From an uncultured Dehalococcoidia bacterium (GTDB taxonomy: Bacteria; Chloroflexota; Dehalococcoidia; Lucifugimonadales; UBA3495), in NCBI GenBank assembly GCA_951813535.1, contig OX638345.1:1067029-1131028 (forward strand): a DNA stretch of 64,000 nt. The letters are read 5' to 3'. The notes under the pieces were generated by a model, which was not told where the DNA came from, did no database searches, and was given only the letters and a program-made list of their open reading frames with translations. Made by a program: the position numbers and the translations under genes. This document shows, in pieces, positions 19,842 through 30,799 of this stretch. Positions within the stretch are counted from its first letter, which is position 1. Every line of letters starts with the position of its first letter.

Positions 19842-21344
19842 TTAGAAGAGCAGCAGGAAGGTAGACAGCGGGACCGCGACGATGTTGGAGCCTTCTGGGG
19901 TGGCGACGTCGGTTCGCGTGATGACTATGCCGAAGGTGGCGCGGTTGGCGGGCTCGGCGATGAATTCCCGAAGCGCGCGGGTATCACGATCGAGGTCCAC
20001 GTTGCGCTGGTACTTGACCTCTACTGGTACACGGTGGTCGCCCACTCTGATTATGTAGTCGATTTCGGCGGTTGAGCCGCGCTGGGGTTGGTGGTGGATC
20101 GACAGGCTTGGCGCGTCGGCGAGGGCGGCGCCGAAGGTACTCTTCGCCAGGTGGCCTGCGATGGTCGCGAGGTTGGGGTCGTCGGTGAGCTGGCCGGACG
20201 CCAGGGGTACTGGCTCGTCCAGTTGGGTAGCGCGTATCGTGTGGTCGGCGAGGCAAATCTTGGGGCGCTGTTCAGTATGCTGGAGACGGAACGCCAGCGG
20301 GTGGATCAGCCGGACGATCATAGTGTTGTCCAGGAAGTCCATGCAGTTGGCGACCTGCGGGGCGTCGACGTCGTCGAAGGGCCGGTTGACCTGCTTTGCC
20401 AGGGAGCTGTAGGACGGCGCCTGGCCGGCGTAGCGGCAGGCCAGGCTGAAGACCAGGCTGAGGAGCTGGGGGTCGAGGTCCGGGTGTAGCAGGCTCTCCT
20501 GTAGGTCGTGGCGTAGCATGCGCTGCACGACGTTCTCGTTGATTCGCTCGTTCAGGGACGTGAGGTCAGTGTGCGGCGTGTTGTGGGCGAAGGGGTATCC
20601 GCCGTACTGGGAAAACAGCCGGAAGGCTTCGTCGCGGGCATCGGCGTGGTCGCGGCCGTGCTGGGCCAGCTGCTGCCAGAATCCTTGGTGCCGCAGGCTG
20701 GCGTATCCGTTGTCGTTCAGGAAGGGCTTGAGGGGCCCGATACCTCGGAAGCGGGCTATTTCGGAAAGAGACAGGATGGGCGCGTTGACGGTGTGGATGC
20801 GTCCGGCGAGGCTATCGCGTCCGCGCTCGATACGCAGCGCGGAACTGCCGGTGATGACCACCTTGACGGCGGTGGTGTCGACGAGGAATTTGAGCTGTTC
20901 CGACCAGTTCTCGATGTTCTGAGCCTCGTCGAAGAAGATGTAGACGGGACTGCCCGCGTTGGCGAGGGCGTTGATTTGACGGTGCGCGACGTTGTGCTCG
21001 AACCACTGGACGATTTGCAGGATGGGCTGCTCGACTGGGTTGGCATAGGTGAGTTCGTCGAACTGGACGCGCATGATGTGTCGGGGCGGTACTCCCTCGT
21101 CGAGGAGGTCGGAGATGACCTGGAGCTGCATGGTGGACTTGCCGACCTGGCGTGGGCCGCGGATTGCGACGATGGGCGCGATGTCTGCGTCGATGCGGCG
21201 GCGAATGCGCTGGACGAGGTTACGTCGGGTCGGAGGAGTCTGCGGGAACTCGCGGTCGTTCCACCATGGGTTGTTGATGTTGAGGTTGTTGACCAGGGTC
21301 TGGGGAAGCACGGGAGGCACGTAGCCGGTGTTGCCGTTGGTCAT
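19842..21344 (-). CDS. AAA ATPase with C-terminal DUF4143-like domain
   Basis: A 500-residue protein with a P-loop (GPRQVGKST, residues about 63-71), a Walker B-like region YIFFDEAQNIENW and a sensor segment VVITGSSALRIERG, followed by a winged-helix part and a C-terminal PD-(D/E)xK-like region (TAEIDYIIRVG ... VPVEVKYQRN). This is the usual layout of AAA_14/DUF4143 proteins, common in prokaryotic genomes with unclear role. It is intact and sits inside the TIR element that splits nurA, so it is likely cargo of that element. Start ATG follows a purine-rich stretch. Confidence 0.8.
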   Translation of the reverse strand: MTNGNTGYVPPVLPQTLVNNLNINNPWWNDREFPQTPPTRRNLVQRIRRRIDADIAPIVAIRGPRQVGKSTMQLQVISDLLDEGVPPRHIMRVQFDELTYANPVEQPILQIVQWFEHNVAHRQINALANAGSPVYIFFDEAQNIENWSEQLKFLVDTTAVKVVITGSSALRIERGRDSLAGRIHTVNAPILSLSEIARFRGIGPLKPFLNDNGYASLRHQGFWQQLAQHGRDHADARDEAFRLFSQYGGYPFAHNTPHTDLTSLNERINENVVQRMLRHDLQESLLHPDLDPQLLSLVFSLACRYAGQAPSYSSLAKQVNRPFDDVDAPQVANCMDFLDNTMIVRLIHPLAFRLQHTEQRPKICLADHTIRATQLDEPVPLASGQLTDDPNLATIAGHLAKSTFGAALADAPSLSIHHQPQRGSTAEIDYIIRVGDHRVPVEVKYQRNVDLDRDTRALREFIAEPANRATFGIVITRTDVATPEGSNIVAVPLSTFLLLF

Positions 21345-21404
21345 GCGTGGCCTCCTGCCGGTGTGGTCGGTGGATTGGCGGACGGGTCATTATGCCCGTC
21401 GTGG

Positions 21405-21646
21405 TGTGGTGTAGAAAGGCGCGGGTCGGCGTACTTCACCACAAAGGCTTCCCGTTACACCGGGTCCGCCTTGACCAACCGCTTCCTCAGGTTCTTCAGC
21501 ACAACCCCCAACCTGTGCAAGTAATTCAGACAACTGCTCCGGCCCAGCGTAGAGCCAGGATGTTGCTGCATATATTGGCGCATGGCGTTCCCGTTGGACA
21601 GACTGATGCCCGCTTGTGACGGCAAACCCTTTTGCCTGCCACCCAC
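21405..21646 (-). pseudogene. IS630-like transposase remnant
   Basis: The frame from 21646 reads a winged-helix end, LGVVLKNLRKRLVKADPV, then a stop, then REAFVVKYADPR in the same frame. This matches the linker before the DDE domain in IS630 transposases (RKRLVKADP.KREAF). No catalytic residues remain. It lies just inside the right end of the TIR element and is likely what is left of its own transposase. Confidence 0.6.
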
Positions 21647-22742
21647 CTCAATGGCGTCTAATTCTGCCCGTCCTTGATGCGGGTTTCACCTTGGCTTCGG
21701 TTTAGACATACCCGCCGACGAGGCCGCCTTCCGCACCGCCGCGGTGGGCCGCCGTCCCTACATCTCCGCCCGCACCGGCTCCGAGGGCCTGCTGGGCACC
21801 CTGCCACCGCCGGAGGTTCTCGCCGACTGGACCGCGCTGTGCGTGGACGGTTCCCACACCGACGTGGACCGCCACCTTCCCCTGCGCTGCCACCTCATCA
21901 ACCTGGGCGGCTGCGTCATCACCTATGGAGAGGATTTCGGCTGCCGGTTGTTCAGCGAGCCCGCCCTGGCCATGGAGGACGCTGATCTTTACCTACGGTC
22001 TCCCGACGATCGGCCGGTACTCGCCCTGCTGGACGGCACCCTGGCCTTCTGGGACCTGCAGCGAGGCCAGTACCCCCGCTACGTCGCCGATACTCTCATC
22101 GGAGAGCGCCTGCAGCCCGCCCTGGCCCGTCTGCGGGCGGCGTCCACCGATCGGCGTCCGGTGGCCGTGGCCGCCTACACCTCTAGGCCCCGCACCACCG
22201 AGGTAAGTGGCGCGCTGCACCTCGTGCTCTGCGACCAGGGCGACGCCGACTGCAACCGGCTCTGCACCGCCCGCCGCTCCGACCTGGCGTGCTGCGACCG
22301 CGCCGCCGGCTTCGACGACCGGGAGGTGTTCGAGCTGTTGCTGGAACCGGGCCACCGCTCGCGACTGTACCGGTCCAGCCACCTGGCGGCCCAATTCGCC
22401 CTGGGTCTGGCCACCGGCCAGGAGTGGAGCCACTTCTACTACCTGAACGGCGGCTCCGAGATCGCCCGCGTCGAGGTTCCCGACTGGCTGGCCGACGATC
22501 CCGAGCTGCTGGCTTTCAGCCACGCCATACTGGTGAAACAGTGCCAGCTGGGCCTGGGCTATCCGGTCGCCATCTCCGAGGCCCACGAGCAGGCGGTCAT
22601 CACCGGCCACGACCGGGAGGAGTTCCGCCGCCTGACCCTCATGCTCCTGGAACAGCGCGCCTGCCCACCACTGAATCCGCCAAGGCATTCTCCAAGCGCC
22701 GACCCTGGGTGTAGCAGCCATCCGCAGCGGCATTGTTGCCGG

Positions 22743-22958
22743 TCAACCGCACAATGGTTCAGCCTCGAACATGGCGGCCGGGGTGCGCATGCTTCCCGCC
22801 TCGCGCAGGAAATCCATGGCCAGCGACACGTCCCGATACACATCGCTCAACGCGCGTTCCACCACGCCAGCATCCACCGGCTCCCGGACGGCTTCGTCCA
22901 GGTAACGGCGCCAGTAGATATGTACGTCATCACGATCCGTGCGTCGGTCGTCTTCCAT
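22743..22958 (-). CDS. Small acidic protein of unknown function
   Basis: Seventy-one codons with a normal amino-acid mix and a predicted helical centre (ERALSDVYRDVSLAMDFLRE). No family recognised. It lies downstream of the VapBC-type pair on the same strand, about 30 nt after the PIN gene stop, and could be part of that transcript. Confidence 0.4.
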   Translation of the reverse strand: MEDDRRTDRDDVHIYWRRYLDEAVREPVDAGVVERALSDVYRDVSLAMDFLREAGSMRTPAAMFEAEPLCG

Positions 22959-22987
22959 AGGGTGCGGCGCTCTCCGTCAGCAGAGTT

Positions 22988-23446
22988 TTACCGGTCCCTC
23001 GGCGCGCTCATTGCAGCCGCCCAGCCGTCAACGTCCACCGGGTCCAGTCTCTCCACCTCCGGCAGTCGGTCAAAGTCGGTGTCCGCCGTGACGATGCGGC
23101 TCACCCCCGCGCGCTCCATCACCGCCAGGTGCACCAGGTCCCGGGCGCTCACCACCGGATTGTCGTCGGCCAATCGCCCCGCTCGCCTGACGTCCTCTCC
23201 ATGCACCGGCTCCACTCGGCCGTGCATCAGTTCCGCGAAATCCTCCAACACCTTCCGGCCCAATGACCATCGCCCGCTGGACACATACCGATGCACCAGC
23301 TCCTGCAGCACCTCGGCATCGGTCACGAACGCCCCCGGATGCTCGGCGACCATCATGAGAATGCGGCCGCAGGGTCCCTTGTACCGATGTTCCCGGCCGG
23401 CCGCGTAGATGGGCACGTTGGCGTCAATAAAGACCACCCGGTTCAT
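22988..23446 (-). CDS. vapC: PIN-domain toxin, VapC type
   Basis: A 152-residue PIN-domain protein from ATG 23446. The metal-binding acidic residues are visible in VFIDANVPIY, the EVLQELVHRY segment, VVSARDLVHLAVM and VTADTDFDRL. VapC toxins are ribonucleases that cut tRNA or rRNA and are held in check by the cognate VapB. The start overlaps the 3' end of the upstream antitoxin frame by 23 nt, the usual coupled arrangement. Confidence 0.8.
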   Translation of the reverse strand: MNRVVFIDANVPIYAAGREHRYKGPCGRILMMVAEHPGAFVTDAEVLQELVHRYVSSGRWSLGRKVLEDFAELMHGRVEPVHGEDVRRAGRLADDNPVVSARDLVHLAVMERAGVSRIVTADTDFDRLPEVERLDPVDVDGWAAAMSAPRDR

Positions 23447-23675
23447 GCGCCCCCTCCAGCTCCCGCGACAACTGGGCGGGTTCTGGCGGCTCCTCAATCT
23501 CCAATGCCGCCAGGCGCCGCGCCGCTGCCCGGCGACGCTCCCGCATCACGTCCTCATACGCGTCGTCGATCAGGCCTCGCACCACCTCGGAGATGGGCAG
23601 GCCCCGCACCTCGACGATCTCGTCCAGGCGGCGCCGCTGTTCGTCGGCCAGCCGTACATCCAACCTCGCCATCAC
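23424..23675 (-). CDS. vapB: Ribbon-helix-helix antitoxin, VapB type
   Basis: An 83-residue protein with an N-terminal ribbon-helix-helix pattern (MARLDVRLADEQRRRLDEIV then SEVVRGLID) and a long charged C-terminal tail suited to wrapping around the PIN toxin. ATG 23672 is equally good as GTG 23675. It overlaps the vapC start. Its own promoter region contains repeated CTGTACGT boxes, the expected site for autorepression. Confidence 0.75.
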   Translation of the reverse strand: MMARLDVRLADEQRRRLDEIVEVRGLPISEVVRGLIDDAYEDVMRERRRAAARRLAALEIEEPPEPAQLSRELEGAHEPGGLY

Positions 23676-23683
23676 TCTCCTCT

Positions 23684-23705
23684 CTGTACGTGATATTCTG
23701 TACGT
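23684..23705. promoter_or_regulatory. Candidate VapB operator
   Basis: Two direct copies of CTGTACGT start 14 nt apart just upstream of the antitoxin start, with GTAC palindromic cores. Spacing of one and a third helical turns suits cooperative binding of ribbon-helix-helix dimers. Binding is inferred. Confidence 0.4.
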
Positions 23706-23813
23706 AGCTGAGTATCCGGCACAGGCGCGCCGCAGTCAACTCCGCGGTCCATCCATCGCGCATGCCACCCGCGCTACACCTCGTCCCAACTGAGCGGCGC
23801 CATATCCTGCCCG

Positions 23814-24326
23814 GTGAACACCATGACCTACGCCCGCAATACCACCGTCAGCGCCATACGCACTCGCAACGAGATCGAGGAAACCCTCGAGAGGTACGGC
23901 GCCGACGGCTTCGCCTACGCCGCCCAGGGCAACCTGGCTACCGTCATCTTCGCCATGGAGAACCGACGCATCCGCTTCGTCCTGGAGCTGCCCGATCCCG
24001 GGGACTTCCGCCACACCAACCACAGCCCGCCCCGGGAACGCAGCGACCGGGCCCAGCGGGAAGCCTACGACCAAGCCTGCCGCCAACGCTGGCGAGCCTT
24101 GCTGCTGGTGATCAAGGCCAAGCTGGAGGCGGTCACCGCGGGCATCTCCACCGTCGAGACCGAGTTCCTGGCCAACATCGTGCTGCCCGACAACACCACC
24201 GCCGGCGAGTGGATGCTGCCCCAGATCGAACGGGCCTACCGCACCGGCGCGATGCCGCCCCTGCTGCCGGCCGCCGGGAACTCTGACCCTCGATCCTCCG
24301 GCCCCATTCCACTGCCGCCTGCATGA
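23814..24326 (+). CDS. Hypothetical protein, partly duplicated at 17.97 kb
   Basis: A 170-residue soluble protein, starting with GTG 23814. It has an alpha/beta N-terminal half (VIFAMENRRIRFVLELPDP) and a helical region rich in Arg and Gln (REAYDQACRQRWRALLLVIK). Its N-terminal 27 residues recur as a truncated copy at 17965. Sequence features suit a protein that handles a helper role for DNA or phage/plasmid replication, but I recognise no family. Confidence 0.55.
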   Translation: MNTMTYARNTTVSAIRTRNEIEETLERYGADGFAYAAQGNLATVIFAMENRRIRFVLELPDPGDFRHTNHSPPRERSDRAQREAYDQACRQRWRALLLVIKAKLEAVTAGISTVETEFLANIVLPDNTTAGEWMLPQIERAYRTGAMPPLLPAAGNSDPRSSGPIPLPPA

Positions 24327-24469
24327 GCGACTTCTGCGACGGAGACTGCGGTGAAATCCCCGCCGTTGGAACGGGCGTGCCGTTGTGCGACAATTACCCC
24401 GGCGGGCCGGTTGTCGCCCGTGGGCACGATGGGTGATGCACTGCAGGGCCTTCCGCCGGCGAGGAGCCC

Positions 24470-24730
24470 ATGGTTGAACAACAGAAGCCTATCGTAACTG
24501 AGCTGGCTCTGGCCGACGCCCTGGATCGGCTGGTGAACCTCATCGAGGAACTCAGGGCAGATGCGGACCTCCGCGTTGAGATTACTATTGATGAGACCTC
24601 CCTTGTGAAACTCGCCTTCTCCGGCACCCCTGACGCGGGCTTCGCCATGCGGCGTGAAATCCGCGACGTTCCCGGCGAGGTTATCCGCCGCATCTGGAAC
24701 GAGGGCCTGCGCGACTACGACACCGTATAG
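24470..24730 (+). CDS. Small hypothetical protein
   Basis: Eighty-six codons from ATG 24470, preceded by GAGGAG. The product is acidic with a helical N-terminal half (ELALADALDRLVNLIEELRA) and a beta-rich middle. No family recognised. It converges with a helicase remnant on the other strand. Confidence 0.5.
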   Translation: MVEQQKPIVTELALADALDRLVNLIEELRADADLRVEITIDETSLVKLAFSGTPDAGFAMRREIRDVPGEVIRRIWNEGLRDYDTV

Positions 24731-24732
24731 GG

Positions 24733-25050
24733 TCACAATACCTGACGGCCCGGTGCAAGGCAGCGCCGGTCAGCGTTGGCAGCCCGCCATGATTTGCTGG
24801 CAAACCTGGGACCCAAAAACCTGACAATCACCCGCCTCTTGCGGGCTTCATCCGACGTGATGAAGGTTACCGCTACTTCGGAGCAACCCATGTGGCCCAT
24901 CCTCCCCACCCGGTGGGTGAAGAGTTGACCGCTCTCCAGCGGGTCATAGCCGATGACCTGGCAATACACGTCCCTTCCGGCAAGGAGATGCGGGATCGAC
25001 CCATATTGAATGGGCGGGGGCTCCCAGATGCATTCCTCGAACCTGGCCAT
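24733..25050 (-). pseudogene. DEAD-box RNA helicase remnant
   Basis: The frame contains VIGYDPLESGQLFTHRVGRM followed by GHMGCSEVAVTFITSDEAR. This is the end of the second RecA domain of DEAD-box helicases, where intact proteins have HRIGRTGR (motif VI); here the second Arg pair is degraded to HRVGRMGH. Motifs I-V are missing. It is a decayed 3' fragment. Confidence 0.6.
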
Positions 25051-25387
25051 AAGCAGTCTCCATATTCAAGGATGGCATCTAAACCTTGAACAAAGAGCTA
25101 GCTTATTCCTACCCCGCGTTGACGGTCCGGCCGATATCGGCATTCTCGTCAGATCTGCGCAGTACGGTGAACGCCGAAAACGGGACACCAAAACACGTCG
25201 CTCTTCGTCCGTGTTGGGCACCTCACAGCTTCAGCCCCTCTCCTTGCGGTGATACTGAGCCAGTCTCCGGTGTCAATAGCAAGTCAGATCTGACCCAGGT
25301 GTAGCAAGTTGGACCTGACCCACCTGTGTGATCTGCGTTGTTTAGCAAGTTAAAACTGACCCGCCTGGATAGTGCTCAGCGATTCTG

Positions 25388-27431
<2,044 letters not shown>

Positions 27432-27541
27432 TCCCACCGTTAGCAAGGTCGCTGCGGCACCTCCGCGAAAAGTCCGCAGATGATGCCACTACCACCCGGT
27501 GGGTCAGTTCCACTTTGCTACTTTTGCACATTTTAAAGTTG

Positions 27542-28207
27542 CTAGTGACACCGGCCGGTGAGCGCGGCCGACCGCTCATCCACCAGCACGCCGGTCATGA
27601 CGTTGTGCTCCCGCAGCTCAGTCATCTTCATGCGAAACCCGCCTTGGCCCTGGGTTCCCTTCACCCGGTTGCAATAGGAGCACAGCAGCTGCCAGTTCCG
27701 CACCTGGTCCTCACCATCGTCGCTGAGCGCCAGGATGTGGTCCACGTCGAAGCGAAGGTAGTGCGGCAAATGGATGCCGCATCCTGGGCAGATGCCGCGC
27801 TGGACGGCGTACAGGCACATCCTCATTTCGTCGGGAACCTGGCGCCGGTCAGGCCCAGCCCGACGCCGACGAGGTGGACGCTTCTCGTAGACCTCCGTCG
27901 GCTCCAGATACTCCTCCAGCAGCGCAACGTCCATGGGACGGTCCGGTTCGCGGTAGATGTAGCGCCCTCGGCCTACCCTGGTGATCAACTTCGGAGATGG
28001 CTTGCTGTGGGCCTGGGTGGTGCGGCCGGCTAGGTCGCTGAGCTCCCGGTTCACCAGGTTTCGGTCGCGCTTGGCTCTGGGGTCAAAGCTGGCCACGCCC
28101 AGTGCGGCCACCCGCTCGTAAATCTCCTCGGTGGCCAGGATACGGCCTGGGTTGGCCGCCATCACCTGCACGATGTGAGGGCGCAGGCTTGTCGCTGCCT
28201 TCGCCAA
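27542..28207 (-). pseudogene. HNH endonuclease-type protein, 3' end displaced by IS21
   Basis: Start TTG 28207 is chosen because AAAGGAGG lies 7 nt upstream. The C-terminal half has an HNH signature with zinc cysteines: CLYAVQRGICPGCGIHL, RFDVDHILALSDDGEDQV, NWQLLCSYCNRVKG. Such proteins nick or cut DNA in mobile elements and defence systems. The N-terminal part resembles a winged helix (ILATEEIYERVAALG). IS21 entered after codon 218, and translation now ends TGRCH inside the transposon; the original C-terminus survives at 25231-25270. Only about a dozen residues are lost, so the enzyme may still work. Confidence 0.75.
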
Positions 28208-28372
28208 TGTCGCGCCTCCTTTCGTGTCATTCTCTGGAAAACCCATGTTACTTACCATCGTTAGCCCGACCCCGCACGCTACGCGTCGCTGGTCTGTTGC
28301 CGGCCAATCTCCAGTTGATAAGGACCGACCTGGCGACGACGCCTCGGCACGAATAGGTCCTTGCAATTCTGC

Positions 28373-28384
28373 AAACCTAGGTTT
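28373..28384. promoter_or_regulatory. Perfect 12-bp palindrome after the RHH gene
   Basis: AAACCTAGGTTT abuts the stop of the small partition-associated gene (28385). Could be a centromere-like or operator site of the ParA module; function is inferred from position. Confidence 0.3.
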
Positions 28385-28618
28385 CTATCGTTCTATGTAA
28401 GCCGTCAGGGCGCGGATGCACCAATCGCGTACGGCTATGTCTTCCTGAGCAGCGAGCACCCTGATCTGCCGGTGGAGCTGAACAGGTACCGCCACGTTTA
28501 ACTGCCGCGTTTCCTCCTGCTGTACATCGGTGCGCAACGGATCCGCCGTCGCCGCATTTGACCTTCGTCGGTTGGAACGGTCCGGCGTCATGCTCAGATC
28601 GGGGTCACTCGTCGTCAT
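28385..28618 (-). CDS. Small DNA-binding partner of ParA
   Basis: A 77-residue basic protein with a disordered N-terminus and a C-terminal ribbon-helix-helix or short helical pattern (RQLNVAVPVQLHRQIRVLAA then VRDWCIRALTAYI). It starts inside the last codons of parA (14-nt overlap), the usual arrangement for a ParA ATPase and its centromere-binding ParB/ParG-like partner. Confidence 0.65.
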   Translation of the reverse strand: MTTSDPDLSMTPDRSNRRRSNAATADPLRTDVQQEETRQLNVAVPVQLHRQIRVLAAQEDIAVRDWCIRALTAYIER

Positions 28619-29249
28619 TCAACATCTCCTTGATTTCCTCGTGCATCGCCTCGATCTCACGCCGAGCGGTGGTGGGCCGGCCGTCGAACACGGTTTTCCC
28701 CTGTGCGGCCGTGGTCGCGTAGGCCACCCTTTGAGTCGTGCCGGAAGACAACACCGGCAGGCTTTGCTGCGACAGAGCTTCGGACAGGGAACGCTGCAAC
28801 GTCGTGTTGGATATTGCCCTGGACACCACATACGCCGCCAAGGGCTTTCCCTGCGTCGCCTCTTGGCGAGCCTTGATCAGATCCACGATCGCATGCGTGG
28901 ACCAAACGTCGAACGGGCTGGGCTGAACGGGGACCAGCACCAGGTCAGCAACACGGATGGCTGCAGAACTCGGCTGCGCGTATTGGGGTGGACAGTCGAC
29001 AATTATCACGTCATGGATTTGCCTTAGCGCCCGTGCCTGGCGGAGAAGATCGGAGCGTTCGATCTCCCGCACATCAAACGCAGGGCCCGAGCCCAATGCG
29101 ATCGAACGCCAATCCGAGGCGCTGCCCTGCGGATCCATATCCAAAAGCAACACGTCCTTGCCGTTGGTCGCGAAGGCCTGGGCCAGGTTGATGGCGATGG
29201 AGGTCTTGCCGCACCCGCCTTTCTGATTGCAAATCGCGATGATGGCCAT
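28605..29249 (-). CDS. parA: ParA-type partition ATPase
   Basis: A 214-residue deviant Walker ATPase: ICNQKGGCGKTSIAINLA (with the signature Lys at both ends of the P-loop), VLLLDMDPQGSASDW and VIIVDCPPQ. ParA proteins move plasmid or island DNA to daughter cells with a small DNA-binding partner, here the overlapping 28385-28618 gene. Presence of a partition pair suggests the region derives from a plasmid or plasmid-like integrative element. Two palindromes lie directly upstream. Confidence 0.9.
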   Translation of the reverse strand: MAIIAICNQKGGCGKTSIAINLAQAFATNGKDVLLLDMDPQGSASDWRSIALGSGPAFDVREIERSDLLRQARALRQIHDVIIVDCPPQYAQPSSAAIRVADLVLVPVQPSPFDVWSTHAIVDLIKARQEATQGKPLAAYVVSRAISNTTLQRSLSEALSQQSLPVLSSGTTQRVAYATTAAQGKTVFDGRPTTARREIEAMHEEIKEMLNDDE

Positions 29250-29267
29250 GTCGATCTGACTATCTGC

Positions 29268-29296
29268 CTATTTAAATAGAAGCCTACGAACGTAGG
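29268..29296. promoter_or_regulatory. Palindromes upstream of parA
   Basis: CTATTTAAATAG (29268-29279, perfect) and CCTACGAACGTAGG (29283-29296, 5-bp arms) lie 19-47 nt before the parA start. Likely an operator or partition site for the ParA module; not proven. Confidence 0.4.
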
Positions 29297-29518
29297 ATAA
29301 CAAGCGAGGACAATCTCCTTTGAGAACTGTCACGCCAACTTTTGACGACTTTCCAGCGCCGGGGGCCTCGGGTATTTGGGCGAAATTATGTGCCCATCCC
29401 CCGCGATGCCGAATGCTCGAGAGTGGATGAACCATATGCGCCCAAATCGGTACTCACGTTTGTCCAACCGGTCGACATCAAACCAGGGATGGGCGATTTC
29501 CGTAGATGGACATTTCGT

Positions 29519-29677
29519 CTACCGGCCGATTCGAAACTTCTTGGTTCCACATACGGCGCACGTCGCCCTCGTGGCGGGTCGACCGCTCTTGGTGGCCACT
29601 GCTTCCGCTTCGCCGTTGTCAGTCTTGACCTTGCATTTCGCACAGTAAATCTGACCGGCGCTATCAATTTTCGTCAA
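29519..29677 (-). CDS. DUF5679-type zinc-ribbon protein, second copy
   Basis: Fifty-two residues with YCAKCKVKT and CAVCGTKKFRIG, closely matching the 19.4-kb protein. TTG 29677 is preferred because AAGGAG lies 9 nt upstream; the frame is open further. The two copies differ in their N-termini but keep the zinc knuckles and the GRPATRA linker. Confidence 0.7.
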   Translation of the reverse strand: MTKIDSAGQIYCAKCKVKTDNGEAEAVATKSGRPATRATCAVCGTKKFRIGR

Positions 29678-30186
29678 TTCTTCTCGCTCCTTGTGGGTGC
29701 AGCAGTTATGGAGCACTTGCCGCGTGCGCACTTAGATTCGTGCGGCGTGCGTAGCGCTTTCTACTCGAACGTCTCAGAGGTCAAGTCTGTCTTCCGGGTT
29801 CGGGTACGGTTCTACACGCCTTATCCAAACGCCAGTCCCTTCGGATTCGACAAGCGGTATCTCCATTTCGTAGTCAGTTGGATTACAGGTTTCATGCACG
29901 TCCCGAGGGAACTCCAGAAAGCCCCTCTATGGCCGCCGCGTGACCGTTTCCTTTTGGATCCGGTCTGTCATTCTGTTGCCTAACTCAAAGCCGAGCGAAC
30001 GCAAAGCCCAGGGCGTTTGTGTGGTCCAAGTCAGCGCCGGCTTTATCGTTGAGTCGGCCCACGGCAAAGGAGCCTACTGAGTTGGTCCACCGCAGGAATC
30101 CGGTTGCCGAGCAGGACCCTCATCGCAGCGACGGAAGTGCGGACCAGTTTTTGAAGTTAAAACCATGGCGATAGAAGCGCTTTTCG
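29678..30186. other. Stretch without a confident gene
   Basis: A 213-codon frame on the plus strand crosses this region but begins antisense to the zinc-ribbon gene, lacks a ribosome site and has no recognisable motif. I see no RNA gene or strong repeat. Confidence 0.5.
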
Positions 30187-30777
30187 TCAGCGCATCGCGG
30201 CAGGCGCCTGTTTCCGGTCCCCGGTTTCCCGGCGTGCCACTTGGTACGCCCTGAGCATGTCCAGAGGGGACTGCTCATCCAACCCGGGTCTGATGAATAT
30301 GCCTATCTGGCGGGAGTACACCCAAGTGCATTTTCCTGAGTCGCCTGTGCAGTAGAAAATGTCATCCCCGGTTTTGGCGGCCTCGCGTACCAAGCTCGGC
30401 ATTATCGTCCTCCGGCGCAAGAATGCTTCGGGATGGTTCGGACATTGATCCGGCTCCAGAAGCTGTTCACTGACCTCTGGGACCACCGTAGGTTGGTCTG
30501 CCGGCACGCTGGCAACTCCAGGCATAGCCCGGTACTCAATGCGCCAGCCCTCACCACATATTTCGGCCAAAGCCTCTTGCGCCATGGCGAGGTGCAATGG
30601 CTTGTTCAGCCAGTCGACCGCAAAGGCGCTGGGAGCAGCCACAACCAAGGCCTCGTTTTCCCATTCATGACCAGCGCAGGATCGGACGAATCGGTCGAAC
30701 ATTGTCTTGGGCACGGATTGCTCTAGGCGATCCGAAATCGCTTGCCAAGAGCACCGAGAATCTCTCGAGTTTTCCAC
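30187..30777 (-). CDS. DnaA N-terminal-domain-like protein with a Cys-rich tail
   Basis: GTG 30777 is used because AAAGGAG precedes it by 6 nt; it overlaps nothing and follows the methyltransferase by 22 nt. Residues 5-80 (WQAISDRLEQSVPKTMFDRF then LVVAAPSAFAVDWLNKPL) match the DnaA domain I fold, which in DnaA binds DnaB helicase. There is no AAA+ or DNA-binding domain. The tail has CPNHPEAFL ... FYCTGDSGKCTWVYSRQIG, a likely zinc-binding end. In island context it may help load replication proteins. Confidence 0.65.
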   Translation of the reverse strand: MENSRDSRCSWQAISDRLEQSVPKTMFDRFVRSCAGHEWENEALVVAAPSAFAVDWLNKPLHLAMAQEALAEICGEGWRIEYRAMPGVASVPADQPTVVPEVSEQLLEPDQCPNHPEAFLRRRTIMPSLVREAAKTGDDIFYCTGDSGKCTWVYSRQIGIFIRPGLDEQSPLDMLRAYQVARRETGDRKQAPAAMR

Positions 30778-30799
30778 GAGTAGCTCCTTTCGCCGCGGA

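Larger units (their letters stand above)
19677..21702. mobile_element. TA-targeting TIR element carrying an ATPase gene
   Basis: Ends are inverted repeats: the left end reads AATCGAAGCCAAGGTGAAA and the right end, reverse complemented, AACCGAAGCCAAGGTGAAA (one mismatch in 19). The dinucleotide TA is present on both sides (19675-19676, 21703-21704), and removal restores nurA in frame. Inside are an intact DUF4143-type ATPase gene and, at the right end, a degenerate IS630-like transposase piece. So it is probably a non-autonomous IS630/mariner-type element with a passenger gene. Confidence 0.8.
19563..22714 (+). pseudogene. nurA: nurA-type nuclease gene split by a TIR element and frameshifted
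   Basis: The 5' part (19563-19676) encodes MALDLSLTTHQLLSTLDG and ends at CTA. The gene resumes at 21705 as DIPADEAAFRTAAVGRR. Deleting 19677-21702 and one TA joins them in frame (DAVDRAL-DIPADE). The body has the acidic motifs CVDGSHTD and ALLDGTLAFW of NurA-fold 5'-3' nucleases, which resect DNA ends with HerA ATPases. Near 22656-22660 a base is missing; the other frame supplies the usual C-terminus TTESAKAFSKRRPWV. So the gene is broken twice. Confidence 0.75.

Noticed and set aside
29342-29983. A 213-codon plus-strand gene
   Set aside because: It begins antisense to the DUF5679 gene, has no ribosome site, and no protein motif could be recognised.
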